Positions 10,528 to 21,682 of a stretch of DNA of 64,000 nt are shown in pieces. The DNA is taken from NCBI GenBank assembly GCA_015680685.1, contig MNCI01008925.1:680671-744670 (forward strand), given 5' to 3'. A model generated the notes under the pieces. That model did no database searches, was not told where the DNA came from, and was given only the letters and a program-made list of their open reading frames with translations. The position numbers and the translations under genes are program-made. The stretch is from Gnetum montanum (lineage: Eukaryota; Streptophyta; Gnetopsida; Gnetales; Gnetaceae). How positions within the stretch are numbered: the first letter of the stretch is position 1; each line of letters starts with the position of its first letter.

Positions 10528-11560
10528 CTTATGATAAAAAGAGAAAAGAAACAAACTACTTATAACTTATGCTAAGAAAGAAAATAAGAGAGAATTTTCG
10601 AGTAAAAGATTACATAGAATTGTTAAAATGGAAAGCAAATTACATTGCATAATGCATTGCTCAAGATGATGTTTGAACACATCTTCTTAGAAATAGACTT
10701 ATGCAAGGAAAACACAAAAATGATAATAGTTGATCTTCTAATAACTTTCTTCACTATTTTCTTCTTCCTTAAGCCATTTCTATTCTTAGAAAGATTCTCA
10801 CATGCTTAAATAGATTCGAAAGAAATGGTAGATGCTTAGTAAGTATTGGAATAACTATCATATTATAATTTCAAAAATATACTTAAGTAAATTAGTCCAT
10901 GATGACTTCCTTTTAATAAAGGGGCTTGGGCTCCTCACTCATCCAGATTGCACACCACTGGGGCAAATTAGGAATTCCTGTAGTTTCTTATTTACTTATT
11001 CATGATATATGTATTACATGGAAGGAGGCTTCTAGCCTTTATGATTCGAATATAATAAGAAGAAAAACTTTTGAAAGATTAATTTTTGATCTTAATAATT
11101 TATTTAAAGTTGACTATAGTTTGCATCAAGCTTTTCTAGATATTTTTTGAAATGATGGTAGATCTATTTTTCCTTTTAATTCCACAATTACATATGAGAT
11201 AAGTACCAAGAATGATCTTATCTATAACAAATTTAATAAGGTCTAGAGAATGTTATTATCATCACAATTTTGGATTAGAAAAATGAGAGATATTTGGAAA
11301 GCTTTGACACATCTAAAAACTCAAATTTTAAATATTCCTATCGATATTCTTCAGTACATGGGAATTGTTTCCTGTTGATGTCCTTTCCCTAGAAGTGAAA
11401 ACTCATTTTCTCATGTTTCTTGAATGACCAGTTGCATAACATGCTTAAAAATGAATATCTATAATTTGCAACAACCTTCAATCAAACATCAATGATATCA
11501 TTCTTAGTGATCAACTTACTTTGTTTACTTATGTGCTATGTATTTTGATGTATCTTTAGT
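10528..11560 (+). pseudogene. LINE ORF2 C-terminal fragment (zf-RVT region)
   Basis: Plus-strand frames contain ITWKEASSLYDSN, LIFDLNNLFKVDYSLHQAFL and CPFPRSENSFSHVS. All three have counterparts in the minus-strand LINE at 13100-14100 (ITWNEASNLYGLN, a DNSLHQAFLDNF form, YPIYRSEDSFSHIF). The last is the zinc-binding end of plant LINE ORF2 (C-P-x-C...E...H). DNA upstream, from about 10690, also matches the other LINE (GTTGATCTTCTAATAACTTT in both). The copy is 5' truncated and full of stops. Solo LTR S0 abuts its left side and may have inserted into it. Confidence 0.65.
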
Positions 11561-12059
11561 CATTTATTCTATATTTTATTTAGAGTCTTCTTTGTGGAAT
11601 TATTTTCAAGTACTAAGAATATAACTATGATCTCTCTTCAAGAGTTAAACATTAGATTCTCAAAGATGTTGTTTTTTAGTTACAACTTTAAGGAGTAAAG
11701 CTTTAAATGGAGGCTAAATAATATAAATTTCCTTTTGTTTTGTGGACACAAGTTGGTAAAATTATTAGTTTATGTTGTAATTTGTTTCTTATTTCTATAT
11801 ATTTCATTTAGTTTTCTCTGGAGAGTATTTTTCTTCTCTTTATAAGAAACCCTTTGCTAAGAAGCGAAAACTTAGGATAGCACTTTTAAACAAGGATAAG
11901 ACTTGATCCTTTTGCTACCTAGAGAGAAAATTTTTCAGTTTTAGTTATAAGGATAAAAACTTGAAAAGGCATTTCCAAATCATTGGGCTTTATCTTTGAA
12001 CTCTTTATATGTTGAATTTTCTGTTGTACTATGTATTTTTTTAATTATTATTCCATTTT

Positions 12060-12560
12060 TTTTGAGGTCCAACATCCCCCCTAAAATGGAAAGTAAATTA
12101 TACATAGGGATCGTTGAAATTAAAACTTTGACTATTGCACCCAAAAAATATTGATAATAAGCAAAGAAAATTTACAGTACATCACAAGCTTAACATTGAA
12201 TAGACATCATTGAAAAATATATATGAAAAGAACTATCTACGTAGGTATATAGCCGTGCCATTGATTCTTTTAAAAAATAAGTGAAGAAAATTAATTGTTA
12301 GGAGGAAGGAAGGTTCAACTCATAACAAAATTTACATCACTCTTTAACATCCATGCTTGAACTTAAAATAGTAAAAGGATTTGAGAGAGAGAGAGAGCTG
12401 TAGCTTAATACTAATATTTGTATCAAAGTAAGAAAGTGGTAGCGCTTGTGGTGATGGTGGGGAGGGGGAAGAGTAAGGGAGAGATGTCAAACCATAAAAA
12501 AATGAATAATAATATTTAAAAAATTCAAAGTACACCAGATCATTGAAGAGAGATTTTAAA
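12060..12560 (+). repeat. Unclassified dispersed repeat, copy 2
   Basis: This is the second copy of the repeat at 1150-1545, in the same orientation. It begins near a GAGGTCCAACATCCCCCC word and contains a (GA)n run at about 12384-12398. No coding potential was recognised. Confidence 0.5.
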
Positions 12561-12706
12561 TAATGGAATATCTAATTTCCTATCCTAGAGGAAAGGTTTT
12601 TTAGGATTCTTTATAATGATGAAAACCTAAAAAGGTATCTCCAAAACCATTAAGCTTTTCCCTTTTGTTGATTTGGAGTTTCTCTTCTTTGCAATATTTC
12701 TTTACT

Positions 12707-12738
12707 TATATATATATATATATATATATAGATATATA
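12707..12738. repeat. TA microsatellite at a LINE 3' end
   Basis: An almost pure TA run lies immediately beyond the GGGTCCAACACCC word (12739-12751). Read on the minus strand it follows a GGGTGTTGGACCC hairpin, as expected for a LINE 3' terminus with a simple-repeat tail. Confidence 0.7.
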
Positions 12739-14256
12739 GGGTCCAACACCCTTAAAGAAAAATCCTAATAGTTTTGGGGATGCCGTTTTAGGTTTTATCC
12801 TTACCACCAATCCTACAAAATGCCCCCACTGGGGCAGGAAATGGATTAGGCCTTACCCTTATTTAGAAGCATCCTCATAGGTTTTCACTTATTACTAAAG
12901 GCTTTCTTCTAAAGAGAAGGAGAAAGATCTCTTTAAAGACAAAAGAATACATCAATAAAAAATACTTGGCAAATAGCAACAAAAGTTGAAAGCTTTCCAT
13001 CCTTGAGCCTCCAAAATAAAAAAATTAATATTGTAGAAAATAAATTAATTATTTAGCTTTCATTGAAAGCTTTTGTGCTTGAAGCTATAGCTAAAAAGAA
13101 ACATCTTTAAGAATTTAGTATTTAACTCCCAAAAAAAGATCATAATTATGCTCTTGCTACTAAAAATAATTGTACAGCAAAGCTTCCAAATAAAGTAGAG
13201 AATAAGCAATTGAAGAATTTCCAAATGCAAAGAAAGATGGTAGACAAAGAAAGCTAATCTCTAAGAATAACTTCATTGATGTTTGCTTGAACCTTCTTGC
13301 AAATTCTAGATGTCCATTTCTAAGTAGGCTAAGAAATAGGACACTCAAAAAAATATGAGAAAACGAGTCTTCACTTCTATAAATAGGATATTGAGAAAAA
13401 AAATTTCTCATATATTTAAGATGAGTGTTGATAGGAAGATCTTGATGAATAAGACACCATAAAAAATATAAATTTTAGAAAATGTAGAAGCTTTTTAAAT
13501 ATCTTTCATTTTCCTTATCCAAAAGTGTGATGATAATTATATATTCTTGACCTTATCGAATTTGTTATTTATAAAATCATTTTTTGTAATAATTTCATAA
13601 GAAACTTTCAAATTAAAAGATAAAATAGATCTATCCTTCAAAAATTATCTAGAAAAGCTTGATGTAAACTATTGTCAACTTTAAATAAATTCTCAAGATT
13701 AGAAATTAAATTTTCAAAATTCTTTTTTCCTCTTTCTATTCAAACCATAGAGGTTAGAAGCTTCATTCCATGTAATTCATCTACCATACGTACATAGACA
13801 ATGAACTACAGTGATACTAACATTGCTCCAAGTGGTACATACTCTAGATGAATCAATAGCCCAAGCTCCTTCATTAAAAGGAAACCACCATGGGCTAATT
13901 TTCTTAAGCATATCTTTTCAAACTACAATATGATTGTAATTCTAATATTTACTAAGCTTGCACCATGTCTTCAAAATTTTTTTAAGAATTGGAGAACCAA
14001 GAAGTAAAATGACTTGAGGAAAAAGAGGTTTATGAAGAAAGTTATTAGAAGATCAACTGTTATCATTCTTAGATTTTCCTTGCATAAGTTAATTTCTTAA
14101 AGGAAACATCCAAACATCTTCTTCATTAATGTACTTTGCAATTCATTTTGCTATAAGAGAAATACCTTGGTTATAATAATTAATGAGGCTAAGTCATCCA
14201 TCTTTCTTGCTACTAGTGCAAATATCCTAAGCAACTCTAGAAAAACCTTTTCTATG
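12739..14256 (-). pseudogene. LINE segment 1: ORF2 C-terminus and 3' UTR
   Basis: This is the 3' portion of a minus-strand LINE continued at 20175, 21683, 23598 and 31148. It contains the zinc-binding C-terminal region (YPIYRSEDSFSHIF at about 13300-13400) and, upstream, ITWNEASNLYGLN and WWFPFNEGAWAIDSS words. It ends in a GTGTTGGACCC hairpin followed by a TA tail. ORF2 normally encodes endonuclease plus reverse transcriptase for target-primed insertion. The frame is broken by stops and shifts. Element A interrupts it at 14256 with a CTATG duplication. Confidence 0.7.
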
Positions 14257-15121
14257 TGATGAGTCATAAAATTGTTGGCTGCGATATCGCACCCGTGATA
14301 TTGCGTACATGATATCGTGGATGCGATATCACAGCCTAGACACGATATCACGTATGCGATATCGCAGCCTACTTCCCCATCTATAAATAAGAAGTAGGCA
14401 AATTTAGTAGGGGCCTTTTGAAGTTTTTTTAAGTTAAGTTAAGTAATTTTGTAGAGTCTCTTTGTTAGCTTTTCTCTCAACCCCTTTCTCCCAGTGCATG
14501 CCGTAGTGTGGTGATTGTAATTGTACAACATCCTTATTCGAGTGTGACGTACTTGGACACGCACATGACCGACAATAAAGATCGAGATTACTTCATCATT
14601 GCAGCATCCACTTAGCTTAATTATTTATTAATTGTTATTTACTTCTTTCTTAGTTAACATCTCTTTACCCTAAACTCCTATTAACTGCAGAATGAGTATG
14701 ACTTAATCACGAGAATTCAAGTGTGTTTACTTGGTAACCCAGTAGCGTACTTAGGCCATGCGCTTGGTAATCCCAGTGGTAGTTGTGCATGAGGTTCAAG
14801 ATGTGTACAGATGATTAAGGAACGTATGCTCATCGCACTTAGGCTAGTTAGATTATCTTTCACCCTCTCTCTCTTAGCTTAGATAATATTATTTCCCATT
14901 GTCTCTAGGAGTAGCATAATATAGGAACACATCATACACCTCACTCTGGACTAAACCATACGTGACAAAGTTAACACTAGTCTAGATGGGAAGACAGCAA
15001 ACTACGACCCAAGAATAACTGTCTACATATCATAACTAGTTTGTCCGGGGAGTTCGACCGGATCGTGTGTGAAACACTTGTATTCGTATGGTTGAGTGTA
15101 GGGGTACCTCGCCACTCATCA
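14257..15121 (+). repeat. Element A: 5' LTR
   Basis: The 865-bp LTR runs from TGATGAG to CTCATCA. U3 carries the hexamer array (14281-14366), followed by CTATAAATAA (14381-14390). Downstream are TCCTTATT (about 14539) and AATAAAGAT (about 14575), which form the hairpin with the poly(A) signal. Confidence 0.9.
14281..14366 (+). promoter_or_regulatory. Element A: U3 palindrome array upstream of TATA
   Basis: Six GATATC/GATATT hexamers have start-to-start spacings of 14, 14, 14, 19 and 14 bp. The array ends about 16 bp before the TATA box. Its constant position suggests a promoter or binding-site role; no protein can be named. Confidence 0.6.
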
Positions 15122-15141
15122 TTGGCGTTGTTGCCGGGGAC
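15122..15141 (+). other. Element A: primer-binding site
   Basis: TTGGCGTTGTTGCCGGGGAC directly follows the LTR. Eighteen bases from the second T match the complement of the plant tRNA-Asp 3' end with two differences. Confidence 0.85.
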
Positions 15142-15254
15142 GGTGCTAGTTATCTAGATTAGTTATATCATACAAAGTTGCTATATAGGAATTAACGATA
15201 TATCTTTTAGGAAGAAAGAATTATAAAAAGTCACATACAAATTCACATGCAACC

Positions 15255-15919
15255 ATGCCTCTCCTACAATACTACGATAATGCCACAACTAGTGAGGTAG
15301 TTCATTGGAGAACCAACAAATTATATGACAATGAAGATTGGCGTACGCAATCCGAGGTTGGGGTTTCTTATAAACATAAACGAAGGCAACATCGTCCCAA
15401 CGCATGAAAGCATAACTTACTTGATGACAATGAACCCCTACTGGCCACTACAAGCCTAACGCAAATACAAGAGGCTATTCAAATCTTCCATAGGCATCGA
15501 AAAGAGAGCTGTCTACCTAGGCTCAATTTAAACAACTTTTCCAATTTCTTAGGAGGCTATGACTTAGATCCGAAAAAACATTTACAAGCCTTCTACGATG
15601 CCTGTGCATGGAACAACATTGATAACGGTTGGCAAAAACTAAGCTCTTTCCTATGACACTTGTTGGCCAAGAAAAATTATGGTATAGGTTGTTAAAACCA
15701 AATTCAATATGACGTTGTCCAACAATGGTAGAACTCTTTAACGAAAGATATCAAACCTACACAAGAGTGTTAGCCTTGAGGAAACAAATCCAAGAGTGGA
15801 AACAAGCACAACATGAACCCTTGGACATGGCCTTAGAAAGATATTATGCACTGTTAAACAACTGTCCAAGCCATGAGTTCTCCAAGGAAAGGCTAATGTA
15901 TTATATCATTGACTTGTGA
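15255..15919 (+). pseudogene. gag: Element A: short, broken gag
   Basis: ATG 15255 opens a frame reading MPLLQYYDN with VHWRTN, GVSYKHK and EPLLATTSL. The gag core follows: LGGYDLDPKKHLQAFYDAC, then ELFNERYQTYTRVLALRKQ and ERYYALLNNCPSHEFSKE. These match the core of element D gag (FEGGYNANPQ, LELFNNKYQTYSRVSNLRK). An in-frame TGA near 15405 and a frame change before 15725 break it. It lacks the N-terminal FTFILH domain and the charged tract seen in the other elements, and stops before the zinc knuckle. The capsid role is from family knowledge. As it stands it is not translatable in full. Confidence 0.75.
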
Positions 15920-16313
15920 TTGCACGTCTCTTGCTTTCATATCCATAACTTGCTCGCTGGTTCTTCGATTTTCATTCCATTCAAACCTACTTGAACTTGG
16001 AGTGTTCAGCTCAGTCATGGGGGAGTGGCACACACCGAATAGCGCATAACTTTTTCAAAATTTATCATCGCCTGAAGGACATTATTAGGGGTAATTAGCT
16101 ATAAAATTATGAATAAGTGTGTCAAAAACAATTTCATCTCCTTAGTTACACCAGAAAATTAGATTTGGAAACCACCTAAGAAAAAAGGACTAAATATTAT
16201 AATCTTTCGGGAAATATCACACGGAGATAAAAAAAACTCATTAAGGCAAACAGTAAGGTATATAACCTAACTTTGGAAACAACCTTACTAGCGATTGGCC
16301 CGTGTGATTGCAG

Positions 16314-19113
16314 ATGGCCTTGAAACGCGGACAACAGGAAGGTCCTGCTCAAGGTGGGAATAAACGAGCTAGGAGAGGTGAAGGACAAGTTCCTGCTGGA
16401 CAACATGTAGAGTAGGAGGAACAATCATTTAGCATCCACCAAGAGGACCCTGCTACTATACAATTAAGGCAGGTGAAAGGAGGAGCTATTGCAGTGCCTG
16501 AATAGGGACAACACCTCATGTTGCCCCAGGATTGTGTTCAGGCTATCCATGAAAGGTCCATATTCACTGTGGTGATTGTGGAATTAAATTTTGAATCTTT
16601 TGTAGAATTTTTCTTTGGAGGCTATTAGGAATCACCTCAAAGGATGCCCATTATGGCCTATCCTCTTTGAAAGTGGTGCCTAGTACTTAAGGGAAACGTA
16701 CCAATTTTGGCACAACAAAGAACAAGGCACCACAATTAACATTTGTGGTGTGACTGTAGATTTCTTTGTTCAAGCCATTTTGGAAGCATTAAACCTTTCG
16801 AATACAAGGCCAAAGGTTGCTTAGTTGTCTACCCATTCAGACCCTAATGCGTGACAAGTCTGGTTGGAAAGGGAGTATGGCAAGGAAGATAAGATGTTTG
16901 GAGAGTTGATGATGGAAGAAAGGATTTACTTCAAAATGGAAACTTATCACCTCTTCCCCACAAAGGGCTTAAAAATAATTTCAACATATGTGGAAAGAAG
17001 ATGTGCAGTGTTGATGGAAAAGGTTAATGCTAACCTGTCTCATCTATATTTTACAAAGATCTTGAGACGGTTTGAGGAACAAAAGACAGGGAAGCTTGCA
17101 TTGCTCTTCCCTTGTCTTATCAGGAAGTTGTGCAGATGTGTTGGTATCAGAGGATACACCAATGATGTCCTCCAAAAAGCTCAAAATGCTTCATATGCTG
17201 AATTGCTAAAGCCACCAGCTACAAGGAAAATCACTAGTGAGATGCTGGGACCAGAACAAGAAAAGGAACAAATGGCAGGGCCAACTGCAACTCAACTTGT
17301 AGGGCCCAACCAACTTCCAAGGACGGGACCTAGACAAAAACAACAAGTAGGACCTAGCATGTGCCAGCAAGATCAATCAATGCCACCACTGCAAGATTAC
17401 AGAGCGTCGATGAGCCATCTTAGGGCCATCACTGAGACAGTCAGTTGGGGAAGTTGTGATGATGTAAATCTCTTCTACGTCATTGATGATGTCGTACAGT
17501 CCATGGTTTCTTTGGATCACGCAAGGGGAGAAGTGTCCATCCATACCAGAGGAGAGGAGAGCACTTGGTCACAACAGATATCAGGGAACGTTGCATCATT
17601 TCAAGTGAAATTGGAAACTGGTGAAGGCACCACAGTGGTGGTCATGTAGCACCAAGATGCAGCAGGAGCCATAGAAGTGATCGCAGACCACATTAAAGAA
17701 TCATTTAATGTACCTATTGTGCCATCGACAGATCTTACAGGAGCACGAGATGCTCAAACTTTGGCTGAAACCTCAATGACTCCTGCGGAACATGAGGATG
17801 TACTTGATCGATTGCTACAAATAGGACAGGTAATGATGTCCCTGTTTGACATCCCTCAAGATGTTACGACAATTTAATCAAACCTCATTTCCACCAAGGG
17901 GAAGCTGGTCTTAACAGAGATGAGGGTCGAGCACGCTGAAGCAAAGGTGAAGAAATTGCAAGAAAGACTCGTGGCCCTACAAGCAGCACAACAGGATCCT
18001 TATCAATTTGTTCCCACAGACCAGCTGGACACCTTCAAAATTGAGCAATTGACCAAACTATTGACAGAGAATAAGAAGGTGGCAGAAGAAAAAGAGAAGG
18101 CTGTTTGGGATGCCTCTGTAGCACATGCATAAACTTATGCACATATCAAGTTACTGAAGGCCTTACAAGAGGAAAACAAGTAGCTTTTTGTTGAAAACCT
18201 TCGGTTGACCTTTGTGGAAAAGAAAAAGAATGTTCTCGAAGAACATTTTTAGTAGTTACGAGAACAACTCATTTGGGTCAACCAGGACATGAACCGTTTA
18301 GCTAGGGAAAATTGAACCCTCTTAATGGAGGAGGTACATGCCATCTGCCAAAAGATGGCTATTGAGATAAGCGCATGGAAGAATGAGGCTAAACGACATG
18401 AAAAGCTAAAGGAGCACTTCCAGGACTAGGTGGGGATGTATAAATAGATCGTTGAGAAGGAAATCCATATGGCCAAGGCCCACATAAACACTATCAGTGC
18501 TCAACACACTGACTGACAGGCCATATTGGACACATATGCATTTGTCCACCAGGTAGAAGTTAAGAACCGGGACCTATAGATTCAAGACCTTACAGAATAC
18601 ATGGAGTTGGTAAACCTGTGGTATGCCAACCTTGCCATGTTAACAACAAGGTGCCCAAGAATAGAGCTCGAGCAACAGGAAGCCACCACCTACATCAAAT
18701 ATGAAACAGAATTTGTAGAATGCAAGAAGATATTGCAAAAGTTGGAGGTTGAAAATTCTAAACTTGAGGTGGTTAAAGCAAGTTAACAAGGAAAAAAAGG
18801 TGTTGCAACAGACTTGGCTTGATGGCTTGTAGATTTTCAAGAATACAGAGATAAATCTAGAGCCTACGAAGAGGAACGACGGGTGTTTGCGGCTTGGTAT
18901 GTCAAGGCAAATCAAATGTTTTTGGAACTACCCTACCCATGGGAGGTGTCGACTCCATTAAACATTGGAACATTAGCATGGATGATACAGGATCCTCGAA
19001 CTGAAGAGGAGAAACTCCAGGCCATACTTCAACACCATCAAGTTCCAAGACCTAGAGCACAAGACAAGGGGAAAGCACCCATGGAGGAGCCACTGCCACC
19101 AGGAACTACATGA
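16314..19113 (+). pseudogene. Element A: extra ORF of about 930 codons with coiled-coil C-terminal half
   Basis: A single long reading frame can be followed from ATG 16314 to TGA 19111-19113. It has one frame change (about 16670-16696) and 19 in-frame stops: 4 before the shift, 15 after. Eleven are TAG, five TGA and three TAA. The N-terminal third has a globular look, with ELNFESFVEFFFGGY, NICGVTVDFFVQAILEALNL and YHLFPTKGLKIISTYVE segments. I read this as possibly related to plant transposon-protein domains of the Transposase_28/32 type. A Gln/Pro-rich linker follows (about 17250-17400). From about 17900 to 18800 the frame is a heptad-rich, Glu/Lys/Leu coiled coil. The C-terminus is basic and proline-rich. 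It lies between an internal purine tract and the PPT, where Tat-lineage elements are known to carry additional ORFs. The function is unknown and this copy is inactive. Confidence 0.7.
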
Positions 19114-19289
19114 GGTCCATCAATTTTGTAGCTGTAGGATTTTCTTTTGCATTCTCTATGTTTTGTCTTAATTTTTTTTGATTCCACATTGTAGCATGAA
19201 CCCATTTTTGTTAGTCAATAATCCAATACCTATCCATTGTGTAATCAATGGAGCTTGTTCTCACTTTAACTCGAGGAAAAGTTTTCATT

Positions 19290-19303
19290 CAGTTGTGGGG
19301 GTA
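19290..19303 (+). other. Element A: polypurine tract
   Basis: CAGTTGTGGGGGTA directly precedes the 3' LTR. It is the plus-strand primer site and matches the sequence before the element B and E 3' LTRs. Confidence 0.8.
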
Positions 19304-20169
19304 TGATGAATCATAAAATTTTTGGCTGCGATTTTGCACCCGTGATATCATGTACGCGATATCGCAGATGCGATATCATAGCCTAGATGTGATATCGCAT
19401 ATGCGATATCGCATCCTGCTTCCCCATCTATAAATAATAAGTAGACACATTTAGTAGGGGCTGTTTGAAGTTTTTTAAGTTAATTTGAGTAATTTTGTAG
19501 AGTCTCTTTATTAGCTTTTCTCTCAACCCCTTTCTCTCAGTGCATGGTCGCAGTGTGGTGATTGTAATTGTACAACATCCTTATTCGAGTGTGACGTACT
19601 TGGACACACACATGACCGGAAATAAAGATCGAGATCACTTCATCATTGCAGCATCCACTTAGCTTAATTATTTATTTAATTGTTATTTAATTCTTTCTTA
19701 GTTAACATATCTTTACCCTAAACTTCTATTAACCATGGAATGAGTACGACTTAATCACAAGTATTTAAGTGTGATTACTTGGTAACCTAGTAGCGTACTT
19801 AGGCCATGCGCTTGGTGATCCTAGTGGTAGTCGTGCACGAGGTCCAAGATGTGTACGGATGATTAAGGAATAGATGCTCATCGCACTTAGGCTAGTTAGA
19901 TTCTCTCTCACCCTCTCTCTCTTAGCTTAGATAATATTATTTCCCATTTTCCCCAGGAGTAGCATAATATAGGAACACATCATACACCTCACTATGGACT
20001 AAACCATACGTGACAAAGTTAACACTAGTCCAGATGAAAAGATAGTGAATTGCGACCCAAGAATAACTGTCTAGATATCATAACTAGTCCATCTGCGGAG
20101 TTCGACCGGATCATGCGTGAAATGCTCGTATTTGTATGGTTGAGTGTTGGGGTACCTCGCCACTCATCA
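19304..20169 (+). repeat. Element A: 3' LTR
   Basis: The 866-bp LTR runs from TGATGAA (one change in the terminal repeat) to CTCATCA. The hexamer array is at 19329-19413 and TATA at about 19429-19437. It aligns end to end with the 5' LTR. Many differences fall in the array and are C/T or G/A, as expected at methylated cytosines. Confidence 0.9.
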
Positions 20170-20174
20170 CTATG

Positions 20175-20868
20175 TTTCTTAGCAAATGAAAGAAATTAAT
20201 GAATAATATGATTAATTCTATCATAAGAAGTGTTAGTAGGAGTCCAATAACTAGAGTAATGAGCTTGAGTTAATTAAAGCTTCTCCTTATTAACTAAGAC
20301 TTTGCTAATAAGGGTGAGTTTTTTTCTTTTCATTTATCAAACTTCTATTCAATTTTATCAACAACATAGTTCTACAAAATAGTAAGATTAAGCTCAATAG
20401 AATAAGGTATTTCTAAAATTTGAAGACAGAATCTTTTTTCAAGATTTTCTAAGACTTGAGAGTAACTTACTCATCAATATTACTATTACACTAAACAACA
20501 AATTTTTGCCAATTGATACAAAAACCAAATAACATGTAGTTATCCTCTACTCTAGTTAAAAGAGTTGATATGTTGTAGAGAATTATTCATCTTAAAAAAT
20601 AATCATTTGCAAAGTGCATGTCAAGAAATTGTGTACCTTTATCATAATTGAAATATTTTTAATGATATTCCTTTATAGACCATAATGTAAGTTATGTAAA
20701 AGAAAGTCTACAATAATAATAAAAAGATACGAAGCTAGAGGAAAACCTTGATGAACTAATTATTGAAGAGAAAAGAAGAAACTCAATCCAAAATTAGTAG
20801 CAACTTGAGCATTAGCATCAATGAGCATGGTATAGACAAGACAAATAAAAGAATTAACAAATCCTAGT
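20175..20868 (-). pseudogene. LINE segment 2: ORF2 RT region
   Basis: This continues LINE segment 1 on the far side of element A and links to segment 3 across solo LTR S1. Minus-strand translation is broken by stops. The assignment rests mainly on position between the RT start (22057-22404) and the C-terminal region, and on matched target duplications of the insertions that split it. No RT catalytic motif was read with certainty. Confidence 0.5.
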
Positions 20869-21677
20869 TGATGAGTGGCGAGGTACCCCTACACTCAACC
20901 ATACAAATACGAGCATTACACGCATGATCAGGTCAAACTCCGTAGACTAAGTGCCTACACGCCTTATGGAACACTTAAGGTTAATCGTTCATTGTCTTCC
21001 TAGACTTACTTGTATTTGTCATGGTTGTATGATTAAGTAAGTCTGAGGCATGTGATTTTTATATCTTTTCTGTTTTATCGCCTATGCTTAGAGGTGAAGG
21101 TGAAGAGACTAATTAACTAGCTTTAACTAACTAAGTTCTAATGCCTAGCATCAGTATCCGTTCCCACTTACCGTTCACACCCTAAGCCAATGCAACCTTT
21201 GGGATTACCAAACGCTAGTCGTTGTTGGGATTACCAAGCGTAACGCACATGCTCAAAGAGGTTGTACTGAATGCACTTAACTAGGAGAGAAGGGTTGAGA
21301 GAGATTAAATTAACTAATAAAGCATTAAATGATGACCAATAAATAACAATAAATAAAAGTCCTATTTAGCTTAGTCCATGAACTGCAAGGTTTATCGAAA
21401 AGTTTATCTTTATTTCCGTACACAAACTTGTGCTCAGGTACAATATTTGCTCGAATAAAGATCCGTTCAGTTTGAGACTCCTACTACGGGCACATAGAAA
21501 TTATTCTATCTCTAGAGGGGAAAAACTGCTAGAGTTTTGCTAAGGGTCTAGATTTAGATGAGAAACAAGGGTGAGCCGCCTCTTATTTATAGAACTAGCG
21601 ACAGGTTGCGATATTGCGTACGTGATATCATAGGGAAAGACGCGATATCGCGACCCATGCGATATCATGTCCCATCA
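20869..21677 (-). mobile_element. Solo LTR S1 with target-site duplication
   Basis: The 809-bp LTR runs on the plus strand from TGATGAGTGGCGAGG to CCCATCA. It is flanked by perfect CTAGT duplications (20864-20868 and 21678-21682). It is closest to the element B/D subfamily: the U3 has GATATC hexamers (about 21608-21666) and U5 shares the same words. Only an LTR remains, so it arose by LTR-LTR recombination within the LINE. Confidence 0.9.
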
Positions 21678-21682
21678 CTAGT

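Larger units (their letters stand above)
14257..20169 (+). mobile_element. Element A: gypsy-type LTR element with gag and an extra ORF, no pol
   Basis: The element is complete: 5' LTR 14257-15121, PBS 15122-15141, short gag, internal purine tract near 16013-16022, a long extra reading frame, PPT near 19295-19303 and 3' LTR 19304-20169. It is flanked by perfect CTATG duplications (14252-14256 and 20170-20174). It has no protease, RT, RNase H or integrase, so it is non-autonomous and would need proteins in trans. The LTR pair differs at many C/T and G/A positions, especially in U3, so the insertion is not recent. It lies inside the minus-strand LINE and is therefore younger than it. Confidence 0.9.

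Noticed and set aside
14281-14366. CRISPR-like array of GATATC repeats
   Set aside because: Units are short palindromes at 14-20 bp steps inside a plant LTR promoter, with no repeat-spacer structure of CRISPR length.
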